Source: an uncultured Agathobacter sp. (lineage in GTDB: Bacteria; Bacillota; Clostridia; Lachnospirales; Lachnospiraceae). Taken from it: DNA of 64,000 nt. Location: NCBI GenBank assembly GCA_934365945.1, contig CAKRNE010000002.1, positions 124,001 to 188,000 of the forward strand. Reading direction: 5' to 3'. Both the position numbers and the translations under genes were made by a program. This document shows positions 1 through 9,056 of the stretch, one piece after another (position 1 is the stretch's first letter; each line of letters begins with the position of its first letter). The notes under the pieces were generated by a model. That model did no database searches. It had not been told where the DNA came from and saw only the letters and a list, made by a program, of their open reading frames with translations.

Positions 1-814
1 CACTGTAAAAATGGCGCAGCTCTCCTTCGAAAATTTTAATACGTATAGAGCTGTTTTTGATTCCAAGCATCAGATAATTATCGTTATCATGCAGTGAGAC
101 TGCCTTTGACACAGGGTATTTATTTATAAAGGTTATAATAAGCTCATTCATTTTTCTTCCATCATATGCAGTGTAAGGTTTTACTTCAATATCAGCTATG
201 TCGGAGAGATTTTTTAAGACCTCCTTGTAGGAAAGAATTGCAAGCAGCTTTGTCATGCCAAGTACATCCTCGTAATTATGTATTTGAAGAAGCTTAAGCA
301 GACTGTCGTCTTTTTCAGCGAGATATTCATAATAGATGTTGATAAGCTCACCGCCTGAGTATTTGTCCTCGCGTTCGATGCCTAAAAAATGCTCAATACT
401 TTTCTGTTTGTAGTTTTCCAGATTTAAAAGAGGCTTTAATGGTGTTAGTTCTTTAAAAATATCAATAATTTCCAAAGCTGAAAAAGGATCGTTTTGCTTA
501 TATTTTTTATATTTACTGCGCAAAAAAGGTATGTCAAAGCCAACTCCGTTAAAGGAGATTAAGGTGTCACAGCTTTTGAGTTCGCCGGCGAAGGCTGCGA
601 TAATATCTGCTTCATCATCAGGCGATTCAGCAAAATACTGGTCTATTACAATGTGGTTTTTGATGCGCCTTGCACAGCCTATCATGTATACAACTGCTTT
701 TACCGGTGAAAAGCCTGTTGTCTCAATATCAAAGAACATAGTGCTTTCTTTAAATATGCTTTCTGAAAAATTATCGTTTTTTATGTAAATTTCTTCATTG
801 TGAAATATTTTCAT
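1..814 (-). CDS. YprB-like ribonuclease H-fold 3'-5' exonuclease domain protein (3' end outside window)
   Basis: Reading the minus strand from the ATG at 814 gives an open frame of 271 codons that runs off the left edge. The N-terminal half shows DEDD exonuclease motifs: FFDIETTGFS (Exo I, D and E metal ligands), SFNGVGFDIPFLRSKY (Exo II) and HNYEDVLGMTKLL (Exo III with the H/D pair). This matches the YprB/RNase H-like family of Firmicutes (DUF2625-independent COG3359 group), thought to be nucleases of unknown substrate. The start lies just after a purine-rich stretch (GGCAGGAA). It is divergent from rnfC and shares a roughly 165-base intergenic region. The C-terminus, often carrying TPR-like repeats, is not visible. 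Family assignment is good; biological role is unknown. Confidence 0.8.
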   Translation of the reverse strand, partial: MKIFHNEEIYIKNDNFSESIFKESTMFFDIETTGFSPVKAVVYMIGCARRIKNHIVIDQYFAESPDDEADIIAAFAGELKSCDTLISFNGVGFDIPFLRSKYKKYKQNDPFSALEIIDIFKELTPLKPLLNLENYKQKSIEHFLGIEREDKYSGGELINIYYEYLAEKDDSLLKLLQIHNYEDVLGMTKLLAILSYKEVLKNLSDIADIEVKPYTAYDGRKMNELIITFINKYPVSKAVSLHDNDNYLMLGIKNSSIRIKIFEGELRHFYS

Positions 815-890
815 TTTTTGATTCCTGCCTTGAATATCATTTGTATAAACATTATAACATAAAGTATTTAAAAAAGTACATAATATACTA

Positions 891-918
891 TTTAACTAAA
901 AATCATAAGTGGTATAAT
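891..918 (+). promoter_or_regulatory. Putative sigma-A promoter for the rnf operon
   Basis: A perfect TATAAT lies at 913-918, with a weak -35 candidate TTTAAC at 891-896 (16-base spacer). It is about 60 bases upstream of rnfC, whose ribosome site is AGAGGGG near 967-973. The -10 is convincing; the -35 is poor, so an activator or an AT-rich upstream element may help. Confidence 0.5.
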
Positions 919-980
919 AGGAATAGTAATGTGCAATAGCATTTCCACGTTATTAATCTAAAAGAAAGAGGGGCACAAAA

Positions 981-2312
981 ATGGGTCATAAAACGTTTAT
1001 TGGCGGTGTTCATCCGTATGATGGCAAAGAACTGTCTAAGGATTCACCAATTAAAGAAGTTTTGCCCAAGGGCGACATGGTATATCCGGTTTCGCAGCAT
1101 ATCGGCGCACCGGCTAAGCCTGTTGTTGCCGTAGGTGACACTGTGTTGAAGGGACAGATGATAGCAGAGGCCGGTGGCTTTGTTTCATCACCCATCTATT
1201 CATCGGTGTCAGGAAAAGTTAAGGCTATTGAGAAGCGACGTGTGGCAGTCGGCGATATGGTTGACAGTATTGTTATCGAAAATGATGGCATGTTTACTGA
1301 GACAACATATAATATCGTCGAGGATGTCACAGCACTTTCAAAGGAAGAAATCATCGAGAAGGTTAAGAAAGCAGGAGTTGTCGGCATGGGCGGTGCCGGT
1401 TTCCCTACACATGTAAAGCTTTCTCCAAAGGAGCCGGACAAGATTGAGTATATTATCGCAAACTGTGCAGAGTGTGAGCCTTACCTCACATCTGACTACA
1501 GACGTATGCTTGAGAATCCTGAGGAGTTAATCAGCGGCATGAAGATCATACTTCAGCTTTTTGACAATGCAAAGGGTATCCTTGGCATAGAGGATAATAA
1601 GCCTGACTGCATCGAAAAGCTTACAGAGCTCACAAAGGATGAGCCACGTATTGAGGTTTGTCCGCTCATGACAAAGTACCCACAGGGTGGTGAGAGACAG
1701 CTCATTTATGCTACAACAGGCAGAGCAATAAATTCTAAGATGCTCCCTGCTGATGCAGGCTGTATCGTTGACAATGTAGAGACAATCATTGCTGTCTACA
1801 ATGCCGTAAAGAATGGACAGCCTGTCCTTAAGCGTATTTCAACAGTTACAGGAGATGCGGTGAAGAATCCTTCAAATATTTTATACAGCATCGGTACCTC
1901 ATATCAGGAGCTGGTTGATGCTGCGGGAGGCTTTAAGAGTCAGCCGGAGAAGATTATATCAGGCGGTCCTATGATGGGCTTTGCTATGTTTAGTCTTGAT
2001 ATCCCTACTACAAAGACCTCTTCATCAATACTGTGCTTCACACATGATGAGGTAGCAGCATTTGAGCCACAGGCCTGCATCAACTGCGGCCGCTGCGTGG
2101 AGGCATGTCCTGAGCAGCTCATTCCAAGCCGTCTTGCTAAGTTTGGTCTGCATGGACAGATGGATGAGTTTGAGAAGTGGCACGGACTTGAGTGTATTGA
2201 GTGCGGAAGCTGTTCATTTGCATGTCCGTCAAGGAGACAGGTGGCACAGCCTATCAAGACAATGAAGAAGCTTGTTCTCGCTGAAAAGAGAAAACAGGCC
2301 AGCAAAAAATAA
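981..2312 (+). CDS. rnfC: Electron transport complex subunit RnfC
   Basis: Peripheral NADH-side subunit of the Rnf complex, which couples ferredoxin oxidation and NAD+ reduction to export of Na+ or H+. The 443-aa protein starts with MGHKTFIGGVHPYDGKEL, typical of RnfC. It has the glycine-rich nucleotide-binding segment VGMGGAGFPTHVK, the flavin/NADH-site ECEPYLTSD segment, and two C-terminal 4Fe-4S motifs, CINCGRCVEACP and CIECGSCSFACP. Length is in the range of the short clostridial form without the long repetitive tail of gamma-proteobacterial RnfC. First gene of a tight six-gene operon; the next gene begins 19 bases after its stop. Start chosen for the AGAGGGG site 8 bases upstream. Confidence 0.97.
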   Translation: MGHKTFIGGVHPYDGKELSKDSPIKEVLPKGDMVYPVSQHIGAPAKPVVAVGDTVLKGQMIAEAGGFVSSPIYSSVSGKVKAIEKRRVAVGDMVDSIVIENDGMFTETTYNIVEDVTALSKEEIIEKVKKAGVVGMGGAGFPTHVKLSPKEPDKIEYIIANCAECEPYLTSDYRRMLENPEELISGMKIILQLFDNAKGILGIEDNKPDCIEKLTELTKDEPRIEVCPLMTKYPQGGERQLIYATTGRAINSKMLPADAGCIVDNVETIIAVYNAVKNGQPVLKRISTVTGDAVKNPSNILYSIGTSYQELVDAAGGFKSQPEKIISGGPMMGFAMFSLDIPTTKTSSSILCFTHDEVAAFEPQACINCGRCVEACPEQLIPSRLAKFGLHGQMDEFEKWHGLECIECGSCSFACPSRRQVAQPIKTMKKLVLAEKRKQASKK

Positions 2313-2330
2313 AGAAAGAGGTGGATTAAA

Positions 2331-3293
2331 GTGAGTGATTTATATCATGTTTCATCATCACCACATGTACGTGCCAAGGATTCCACTAACAGAATAATGC
2401 TTTATGTCATTATAGCATTACTTCCGGCAAGTCTTTTTGGTATATACAATTTTGGTTTCAGAGCACTTTTTATCATTCTGCTTACCATCGCATCGTGTGT
2501 GGCATCAGAATGGGTGTTTGACTACATAATTAAGAAAAAGAGCACAATTACAGACCTTAGTGCGGTAGTCACAGGACTGCTTTTAGCACTTAACCTTCCG
2601 GTTTCACTTCCATGGTGGGAGGCTGTACTCGGTGGAGTATTCGCAATCATCATTGTTAAGTGTATGTTCGGAGGACTCGGACAGAACTTTATGAACCCGG
2701 CACTTGGCGGAAGATGCTTCCTTCTCATCGCATTTGCGGCTGACATGACCAATTTCAATGTCACAAAAAACGGTGTGGATGTATATTCGGGAGCAACACC
2801 GCTTGCACTCATCAAAAATGAGGGGCTTTCAAGTGTCAATGTAAGGGATATGCTTATAGGAAATACTGCAGGAACAATCGGTGAGACATCGGTTATAGCT
2901 ATTTTGCTTGGTGCCATCATCATGATTTTACTTGGAGTCATTGATTTAAAGATTCCTGCATCCTACATTATTACATTTGCTGTATTCATGTTCCTTTTCG
3001 GAGCACAGCATTTTGATATCAACTATGTTGTTGCAGAGCTCTGCGGTGGCGGACTGATGCTCGGAGCATTTTTCATGGCGACCGATTATGTCACAAGTCC
3101 GATTACGCCGATGGGCAAGATAATATTCGGTATCTGCTGTGGTATATTGACAGGAGTATTCCGTTGCTTCGGTGCTAATGCAGAGGGCGTTTCCTTTGCA
3201 ATCATCTTAAGCAACTGCCTTGTTCCTATTATTGAGAAGGTTTCTATCCCAAGAGCCTTTGGTATGGTAAAGGAGGCAAAGAAGAATGAATAA
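2331..3293 (+). CDS. rnfD: Electron transport complex subunit RnfD
   Basis: Integral membrane subunit of Rnf, 320 aa with about nine hydrophobic segments. The motif SGATPL at residues 153-158 carries the threonine (Thr156) that is expected to hold FMN by a phosphoester bond, made by ApbE. GTG start with AGAGGTGG just upstream; its end overlaps rnfG by 8 bases, so the two are probably translationally coupled. Hydrophobic family features such as GLGQNFMNPALGGRC are well kept. The membrane location and flavin attachment are family knowledge; the motif itself is seen here. Confidence 0.97.
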   Translation: MSDLYHVSSSPHVRAKDSTNRIMLYVIIALLPASLFGIYNFGFRALFIILLTIASCVASEWVFDYIIKKKSTITDLSAVVTGLLLALNLPVSLPWWEAVLGGVFAIIIVKCMFGGLGQNFMNPALGGRCFLLIAFAADMTNFNVTKNGVDVYSGATPLALIKNEGLSSVNVRDMLIGNTAGTIGETSVIAILLGAIIMILLGVIDLKIPASYIITFAVFMFLFGAQHFDINYVVAELCGGGLMLGAFFMATDYVTSPITPMGKIIFGICCGILTGVFRCFGANAEGVSFAIILSNCLVPIIEKVSIPRAFGMVKEAKKNE

Positions 3294-3894
3294 ACGTATT
3301 GTACATGACGCTTTGATTTTAACTGCCTTTACTCTAGTGCTTGGTTTTATTCTTGCCCTGGTTCAGGGAATCACGGCAGAGCCTATCGACAAGGCTAATA
3401 AAGCAGCAGCTCAGAAAGCATATCAGGCAGTATTTGCGGATGCAAAATCATTTGAGAAATATGATTATGATGCCGAGGAAGCTGATAAGCTTGTATCTGA
3501 TGCAGGATATAAGGATACAATCGATGATATTGAGACTGCCCTTGATTCAAACAAGGAGACATTAGGCTATGTCATCACAGTTACAGCCAAGGACGGAAGC
3601 CAGGGAAGCATCACATTCTCTGTAGGTATCAAGAATGATGGTACCGTAAACGGCTACTCAATCACAAGCATCAGCGAGACTCCGGGACTTGGAATGAAGG
3701 CCGAGGAGGCTGATTTCTACAAGCAGTTTGAGAACAAGAAAGTAGACAAGTTCGACGTTGTAAAGACCACACCTTCAAAGGATGAGGAAATTGAGGCCAT
3801 CACAGGCTCAACCATCACATCAAAGGCTATGGCCAACGGCTGCAACGCAGCTATTACTTACTTCCAGAATAAATTACAGGGAGGTGCCAACTAA
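3286..3894 (+). CDS. rnfG: Electron transport complex subunit RnfG (FMN-binding)
   Basis: A 202-aa protein with a single N-terminal transmembrane helix (about residues 9-29) and an extracytoplasmic FMN-binding domain. The flavinylation motif reads TGSTITS at residues 173-179, with Thr176 the likely FMN acceptor; Ser replaces the commoner Ala in the third motif position, which is a tolerated variant. ETPGLGMKAEE upstream is another family hallmark. It overlaps rnfD by 8 bases and its stop overlaps the start of rnfE (ATGA-type overlap). apbE, encoding the transferase that would load the flavin, sits just past the operon. Confidence 0.96.
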   Translation: MNKRIVHDALILTAFTLVLGFILALVQGITAEPIDKANKAAAQKAYQAVFADAKSFEKYDYDAEEADKLVSDAGYKDTIDDIETALDSNKETLGYVITVTAKDGSQGSITFSVGIKNDGTVNGYSITSISETPGLGMKAEEADFYKQFENKKVDKFDVVKTTPSKDEEIEAITGSTITSKAMANGCNAAITYFQNKLQGGAN

Positions 3895-4622
3895 TGAACA
3901 AATATGTAGAGCGTTTATATAATGGTATCATTAAGGAAAATCCTACCTTTGTACTTATGCTTGGTATGTGTCCTACACTGGCTGTTACATCCAGTGCGGT
4001 AAACGGACTTGGAATGGGACTTTCCACCACGGTGGTACTTATATGTTCAAACCTTTTGATTTCACTTTTCAGAAAAGTGATTCCTAACGGAGTGCGTATG
4101 CCGGCGTATATCGTCATAGTTGCATCTCTTGTTACAGTAGTACAGTTTTTGATGCAGGCTTATCTGCCTAGCCTTTCAGCAGCACTTGGTGTATACATCC
4201 CACTTATCGTGGTTAACTGTATCATCCTCGGTCGTGCCGAGAGCTATGCTTCAAAGAATCCGCCTGTAGAGTCTATCTTTGATGGAATGGGAATGGGACT
4301 TGGATTTACCATGGGTCTTACAATCATCGGACTTATCCGTGAAATCTTAGGTGCAGGAACATTCTTCAACATCAAGATTTTCGGTGATTGGTTCACACCA
4401 ATCACAATCTTTATCATGGCACCGGGAGCCTTCCTTGTACTTGGCTTCCTCGTTGCAGGCATGAATATCATCCGTAAAAAGATGGAAGCAAAGGGTACAC
4501 CTCTTGCAGAGCCGGCAGGCTGCCTTTCAGGAGATTGTGCACATTGTGGAGCATCATGTCCATCAGCAAAAGCAGCACAGGCCGCTGTTGCTCCTAACAC
4601 TACAGAAGGAGGGGATAAATAA
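3894..4622 (+). CDS. rnfE: Electron transport complex subunit RnfE with cysteine-rich tail
   Basis: Membrane subunit of Rnf (242 aa, about six transmembrane helices), homologous to RnfA and to NqrD. Early residues KENPTFVLMLGMCPTLAV contain the half-channel cysteine motif that, with its partner in RnfA, is thought to hold a membrane-embedded iron-sulfur centre. After the last helix there is a soluble tail with four close cysteines (CLSGDCAHCGASC, about residues 210-222) that short RnfE proteins lack. Overlaps rnfG by one base and rnfA by one base. Function of the tail is unknown; a metal site is only an inference. Confidence 0.95.
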   Translation: MNKYVERLYNGIIKENPTFVLMLGMCPTLAVTSSAVNGLGMGLSTTVVLICSNLLISLFRKVIPNGVRMPAYIVIVASLVTVVQFLMQAYLPSLSAALGVYIPLIVVNCIILGRAESYASKNPPVESIFDGMGMGLGFTMGLTIIGLIREILGAGTFFNIKIFGDWFTPITIFIMAPGAFLVLGFLVAGMNIIRKKMEAKGTPLAEPAGCLSGDCAHCGASCPSAKAAQAAVAPNTTEGGDK

Positions 4623-5212
4623 TGGGTACATTAGGTCATTTACTGCTCATTGCAGTAGCATACGCAATAGTTAACAACGTAGTACTTAGCCAGTTCCTTG
4701 GTATCTGTCCTTTCCTCGGCGTATCAAAGAACACAAAAACTGCTGCAGGAATGGGTGGTGCGGTAATTTTCGTTATCACAATCGCAACATTCGTTACACA
4801 GCTTATTTACAATTTTATACTGTATCCGCTTAATCTGTCATATTTACAGACTATCGTGTTCATTCTTGTAATTGCAGCACTTGTTCAGTTTGTAGAGATG
4901 TTCTTAAAGAAACAGATGCCTCCTCTTTACAAGGCACTCGGTGTGTATCTGCCTCTTATCACAACAAACTGTGCCGTACTCGGTGTAGCACTTAACAGTG
5001 TAACAAAGGGCTACAATATCTTAGAGAGTGTAGTTTACGGCTTTGCCACAGCCTTTGGTTTCTTTATCGCCATCGTGCTCATGGCAGGTGTGCGTGAGAA
5101 GATTGAGTATAATGATATTCCAAAGCCTTTCCAGGGAACAGCCATCGTGCTTCTTACAGCGTGTCTTATGGCTATCGCCTTTATGGGATTCTCAGGAATG
5201 GTTTCTGTATAG
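4622..5212 (+). CDS. rnfA: Electron transport complex subunit RnfA
   Basis: Membrane subunit of Rnf, 196 aa with about six hydrophobic helices, homologous to RnfE and NqrE. It has the conserved NNVVLSQFLGICPFLGVS segment near the N-terminus and TTNCAVLGVAL in the middle, each with the cysteine proposed to bind the intramembrane cluster together with RnfE. Start overlaps the rnfE stop (TAATG arrangement). The stop is TAG, showing that TAG works as an ordinary terminator in this genome. Confidence 0.97.
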   Translation: MGTLGHLLLIAVAYAIVNNVVLSQFLGICPFLGVSKNTKTAAGMGGAVIFVITIATFVTQLIYNFILYPLNLSYLQTIVFILVIAALVQFVEMFLKKQMPPLYKALGVYLPLITTNCAVLGVALNSVTKGYNILESVVYGFATAFGFFIAIVLMAGVREKIEYNDIPKPFQGTAIVLLTACLMAIAFMGFSGMVSV

Positions 5213-5230
5213 GATTGGAGGAAAAGTGAT

Positions 5231-6022
5231 ATGAATGTTACTGCGATTATTATTGCAGCTTTAGTTGTTGGAGCTGTCGGTATAATTCTTGGATTTTTCC
5301 TCGGTATTTCAGGAGAAAAATTCAAAGTAGAGGTTGACCCGAGAGAGGAAGCAATACTTGAGGTGCTTCCGGGCAACAACTGTGGTGGCTGTGGATATGC
5401 CGGATGCTCCGGACTTGCTGCTGCCATTGCAAAGGGAGAGGCACCGGTAGGACAGTGTCCTGTAGGTGGAGACCCTGTTGCAGCAAAGGTCAGTGAAATT
5501 ATGGGTGTAAAGGTCGAGGCCGGAGTGAAAAAGGTTGCATTTGTAAAGTGCGCCGGCACCTGCGACAAAGCAAATACAGACTACGACTATACAGGAGTAG
5601 AGGACTGTGTTGCCATGTCATTTGTACCGGGCGGCGGACCTAAGTCATGTAATTATGGCTGTCTCGGCTTTGGAAGCTGTGTGAAGGCATGTCCTTTTGA
5701 TTCAATCCATGTGGTTGACGGAGTGGCATGTGTCAATCCGCTCACCTGTAAGGCCTGCGGTAAGTGTGTAGAGGCATGTCCAAAGCACCTTATCGAGCTG
5801 ATTCCTTATGACACAAAGCACGTTGTAAAGTGCAGCTCTAAGGACAAGGGCAAGGATGTCATGAAGGCATGCTCAGTGGGCTGTATCGGCTGTCATCTGT
5901 GCGAGAAGAACTGTCCGTCAGATGCTGTCCATGTAGTAGACAATGTAGCCTATATTGATCAGGAGAAATGTACAGGCTGCGGAATCTGCGCAGAGAAGTG
6001 TCCAAAGAAGATTATTCTTTAA
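5231..6022 (+). CDS. rnfB: Electron transport complex subunit RnfB (polyferredoxin)
   Basis: Ferredoxin-accepting subunit, 263 aa. An N-terminal membrane anchor (residues 2-26) precedes a 4Fe-4S domain with CGGCGYAGC and a following CPVGG, then a cysteine-rich polyferredoxin part with motifs CVKACP, CKACGKCVEACP, CIGCHLCEKNCP and CTGCGICAEKCP. This is the point where reduced ferredoxin is expected to enter the complex. Last gene of the operon; a strong hairpin follows within 10 bases of the stop. Start has GGAGGAAAAGTGAT upstream. Confidence 0.97.
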   Translation: MNVTAIIIAALVVGAVGIILGFFLGISGEKFKVEVDPREEAILEVLPGNNCGGCGYAGCSGLAAAIAKGEAPVGQCPVGGDPVAAKVSEIMGVKVEAGVKKVAFVKCAGTCDKANTDYDYTGVEDCVAMSFVPGGGPKSCNYGCLGFGSCVKACPFDSIHVVDGVACVNPLTCKACGKCVEACPKHLIELIPYDTKHVVKCSSKDKGKDVMKACSVGCIGCHLCEKNCPSDAVHVVDNVAYIDQEKCTGCGICAEKCPKKIIL

Positions 6023-6028
6023 TACATA

Positions 6029-6067
6029 AAAGCTGTCACATATCATTATGATGTGTGGCAGCTTTTT
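6029..6067. terminator. Rho-independent terminator between rnfB and apbE, likely bidirectional
   Basis: AAGCTGTCACATATCA pairs with TGATGTGTGGCAGCTT around a 3-base loop and is followed by a run of six T. On the other strand the same stem ends in TTTTA, so it could serve both convergent genes. Confidence 0.9.
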
Positions 6068-6080
6068 TATAAGCTTGCAG

Positions 6081-7130
6081 CTATTCTTTGCTTACGTTAT
6101 ATTCATCTGATGTCGTGATAATACTATAATCATCTGTCACAAATATTGCCTCAACACCGGAAAGGGAATTTATAAGCTCCTTTGCTTTATCAATGCCAAG
6201 AGCAAAGCATGTGGTGCTTAAGGCATCTCCGTCGCAGGAGGAGTCGCTTATGATGGTGACAGAGTACAGATTGTTTTTGACAGGATAGCCGGTTGTGGTG
6301 TCCAGTATATGGTGATATAGCTTACCGTCTACTCTGTAGTATCGCTCGTAGATGCCTGAGGTGACAACGGATTTATCCTTGATTTTGACAGTGCATATTG
6401 GCTCGCCGCTTTCGTCGAAGGGCTTCTGGATGCCGACTGTATAATCACTTCCGTCTGCTTTTTCTCCGATTGTGAGGACGTTGCCACCCAGGTTTATGAT
6501 ACCCGATGTGATTTTTTTTGACTGTAAATAAGCCTTCATTTTATCGGCGATAAAGCCCTTTGCGATTCCGCCAAGGTCAAGCTTTGCTTCGGAATCGGTG
6601 AGCATCACAGCGTTTCCGTTAATCTGTATATTGCGGTAATTTACATGTGACAGCTCGTCTTGTATCTGCGTATCCGACGGAACGACAGATGCATCCACCT
6701 CATTATCATTAGAGTCTGTATTTTCTGCTATTTCTGAAAAATTCCACAAATCAGAGAGCTTTCCTATAGTGATGTCAAACCTGCCGTCACTTGTGTCACC
6801 GTACTCAATGCCTTTTTTGATGAGCTCAAGCGTATCAGCGCTTACTGTGACATATTCCTTGCCGGCAGCGGCATTTATCCTGCTAACCTCTGAGTCAGTA
6901 ACTGTGTTTGACAGCATATCCTCATATTTCTTTGCCATATCAAAGCAGCCGTCTATGTATTTTTCATCAGTGGTGCCATAAAGCGTAATCTGTATTATCG
7001 TGTCAAAGTAGAAGCCCTGTTTGGAAACCTTCTGCTGATCATTGGGCTTTGATTCACATGCCGACAGGCTGCCTGTTATTGCAGCAAGCATAAAAAGGAC
7101 AGGGATAAGGTGTTTTAATTTATTTTTCAT
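6081..7130 (-). CDS. apbE: FAD:protein FMN transferase (ApbE family lipoprotein)
   Basis: Mg2+-dependent enzyme that moves FMN from FAD onto a Thr of target flavoproteins such as RnfG and RnfD. The 349-aa protein begins with a lipoprotein signal (hydrophobic residues 8-24, lipobox LSAC, Cys25), so it acts outside the membrane, where its targets' flavin sites are. Family motifs seen: GFYFDTIIQITLYG, LDLGGIAKGFIADK, INLGGNVLTIG and the late HHILDTTTGYP. It is convergent with and directly adjacent to the rnf operon, which supplies both substrates. Convergent position means it is transcribed separately. Confidence 0.95.
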   Translation of the reverse strand: MKNKLKHLIPVLFMLAAITGSLSACESKPNDQQKVSKQGFYFDTIIQITLYGTTDEKYIDGCFDMAKKYEDMLSNTVTDSEVSRINAAAGKEYVTVSADTLELIKKGIEYGDTSDGRFDITIGKLSDLWNFSEIAENTDSNDNEVDASVVPSDTQIQDELSHVNYRNIQINGNAVMLTDSEAKLDLGGIAKGFIADKMKAYLQSKKITSGIINLGGNVLTIGEKADGSDYTVGIQKPFDESGEPICTVKIKDKSVVTSGIYERYYRVDGKLYHHILDTTTGYPVKNNLYSVTIISDSSCDGDALSTTCFALGIDKAKELINSLSGVEAIFVTDDYSIITTSDEYNVSKE

Positions 7131-7389
7131 AGTGCATCCTTCATTAATTTCCTGGTTGTAAATTATTTATAGTAAAAGCTTAAATAGTAAAAAAGCATAA
7201 ATATAACTTTACGTCAGGGCTTTATGAAATTTAAAGCCGAAAGCAACAGAAATATAATAACATAAAATAAAAAAATGAGACAGTAGTAAAAATGATTTTG
7301 TATTTTGCATGAATATATGGTAAAGTAGTAAATGTATGCGTAATATGATTATGTGTGCATTTAGACTTACAATAGGAAAGATGATAGAA

Positions 7390-8250
7390 ATGAGTTTTTT
7401 AGACAATTATAAAAGAGTAGTAATAAAGATAGGCTCATCGACGCTGACACATGCCGAGACAGGAAGCCTCAATTTTTCAAAGATGGAGCGGCTGGTGCGC
7501 TCGATATGTGATTACAGAAACAGCGGAATGGATGTGTGCCTCGTAAGCTCCGGTGCCATAGCGGTTGGACGCGATGTGATAGGCATAAAGGAGCGCCCGA
7601 GTGATATTTCGATAAAGCAGGCGTGCGCCGCAGTTGGACAGGGCAGGCTTATGATGACATATCAGAAGCTTTTTTCTGAGTACAATCAGAATTCCGGACA
7701 GGTGCTCATGACAAAGAACACCATAGTCAATCCTGTTTCCAGACGCAATGTTATGAATACATTTGAGGAGCTTTTTGATCTGAATGTGGTGCCGATTGTT
7801 AACGAAAATGACACGGTAAGTACATACGAGATGCAGTTTGGTGACAATGATACACTGTCTGCCATTGTTACATCAATCACGAAGGCAGATCTGCTTATAC
7901 TGCTTTCTGATATAGACGGACTGTATTCCGATGATCCTCATGACAATCCGGATGCAAAGCTTATCAGAGAGGTTGATACGCTTGACAGGAAAATACTTGG
8001 CATGGCAAAGTCATCAACCGGCAGCGATGTCGGAACCGGTGGCATGGCGACAAAGCTTACAGCGGCAAAGATTGCCACATATTCCGGTGCAGATATGATT
8101 ATCGCAAACGGCGGAAACATGGGAATCTTATATGACATTATGAATGACAGATATACAGGAACACTTTTCCATAAGGCAAAGGATGCAGAATTTGTGCTTG
8201 CGGATTATATACAAAGAGAGATGGCGCCTACATCTACAGGCGGCCAGTAA
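7390..8250 (+). CDS. proB: Glutamate 5-kinase (short form)
   Basis: First enzyme of proline synthesis: phosphorylates glutamate to gamma-glutamyl phosphate. 286 aa with the amino acid kinase fold: VVIKIGSSTL near the N-terminus, VSSGAIAVG, NENDTVS and the late VGTGGMATKL. It lacks the C-terminal PUA domain present in the 367-aa Escherichia coli enzyme. An in-frame ATG at 7336 exists, but AGGAAAG at 7374-7380 places initiation at 7390, directly before MSFLDNYKRVV. proA follows two small genes later, so the proline genes form one unit interrupted by DUF896 and a folate gene. Confidence 0.95.
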   Translation: MSFLDNYKRVVIKIGSSTLTHAETGSLNFSKMERLVRSICDYRNSGMDVCLVSSGAIAVGRDVIGIKERPSDISIKQACAAVGQGRLMMTYQKLFSEYNQNSGQVLMTKNTIVNPVSRRNVMNTFEELFDLNVVPIVNENDTVSTYEMQFGDNDTLSAIVTSITKADLLILLSDIDGLYSDDPHDNPDAKLIREVDTLDRKILGMAKSSTGSDVGTGGMATKLTAAKIATYSGADMIIANGGNMGILYDIMNDRYTGTLFHKAKDAEFVLADYIQREMAPTSTGGQ

Positions 8251-8281
8251 TCAGCTATAAATTTGAGATCAGGAGAGTGCT

Positions 8282-8506
8282 ATGACACAGGAGAAAATAC
8301 AAAGAATCAATGAGCTTTACAGAAAGTCACAGGCAGAGGGACTTTCAGAGGCAGAGAAAAAGGAGCAGGATCTTTTGCGCAAGGAGTATATAGCCAGTGT
8401 GAAGAAGAATTTAAGAAACCAGCTCAACAATATCGATATGGTAAATGATGACGGTTCGGTTGAGAACCTCGGCGAGAAATATGGAAACAAAAAAAGAAAT
8501 TCGTAG
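8282..8506 (+). CDS. DUF896 (YnzC/UPF0291) family small protein
   Basis: 74 aa, mostly helical and charged, with the family signature INELYRKSQAEGLSEAEK and QDLLRKEYI. Bacillus YnzC belongs to this family; no biochemical role is established (SOS-linked in some genomes). Good ribosome site AGGAGAG 5 bases before the ATG. Its 3' end overlaps the next gene by 26 bases. Confidence 0.88.
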   Translation: MTQEKIQRINELYRKSQAEGLSEAEKKEQDLLRKEYIASVKKNLRNQLNNIDMVNDDGSVENLGEKYGNKKRNS

Positions 8507-9056
8507 CAGGCTTAAAAGGCAAAGAAGCCTTCTGGATGCTGATGAGTGCCGCAGTATGAGCCATGAAATCTATAAAAGGCTCATAGCCTTAGAGCTTGAT
8601 AGAGACTATGACAACATACTTTTGTATTCGGCTATCAGAAATGAGGTGAATACTGATGAATATTTTGCCTGTTTAATCAACAAAGCAAAAAGAATATATT
8701 ATCCGAGGGTTTCGGGCGATGAAATGTCCTTTTACAGGGTGAGAAGCCTTGATGAGCTTAATTGTGGTTCATTTAATATTAATGAGCCTGATATGACGCA
8801 TGAGTATACTGAAGCGGATGGCAGGGCGCTTATGATAGTGCCGGGGCTTGGTTTTTCTTATACCGGTTACAGAATCGGTTATGGAAAGGGCTTTTATGAC
8901 AGATATTTATCGTCTTTTACCAAAAGAGACACTGTTACGGCAGTTGGAGTGGGCTACGATTTCCAGTTACTTGGTAACGTAACGTTTGAAGATGAATATG
9001 ATGTACCCTTAGATGGGGTAATAACAGATAAGAGAGAGGTGTTTATTGATGACTGA
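8481..9056 (+). CDS. 5-formyltetrahydrofolate cyclo-ligase
   Basis: ATP-dependent conversion of 5-formyl-THF to 5,10-methenyl-THF (MTHFS family, YqgN/YgfA-like). About 191 aa from the ATG at 8481, giving [18 protein letters not shown], the usual N-terminus; a longer in-frame start at 8445 is unlikely because it adds residues encoded inside the upstream gene. Family motifs: [26 protein letters not shown] (glycine-rich ATP site) and [10 protein letters not shown]. Overlaps DUF896 by 26 bases and proA by 8 bases, so translation is probably coupled. Confidence 0.92.
   Translation: METKKEIRSRLKRQRSLLDADECRSMSHEIYKRLIALELDRDYDNILLYSAIRNEVNTDEYFACLINKAKRIYYPRVSGDEMSFYRVRSLDELNCGSFNINEPDMTHEYTEADGRALMIVPGLGFSYTGYRIGYGKGFYDRYLSSFTKRDTVTAVGVGYDFQLLGNVTFEDEYDVPLDGVITDKREVFIDD

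Noticed and set aside
7166..7191. Promoter for apbE (TTTACT ... TATAAA on the minus strand)
   Set aside because: Spacer is only 14 bases and the -35 is poor, so I did not list it.
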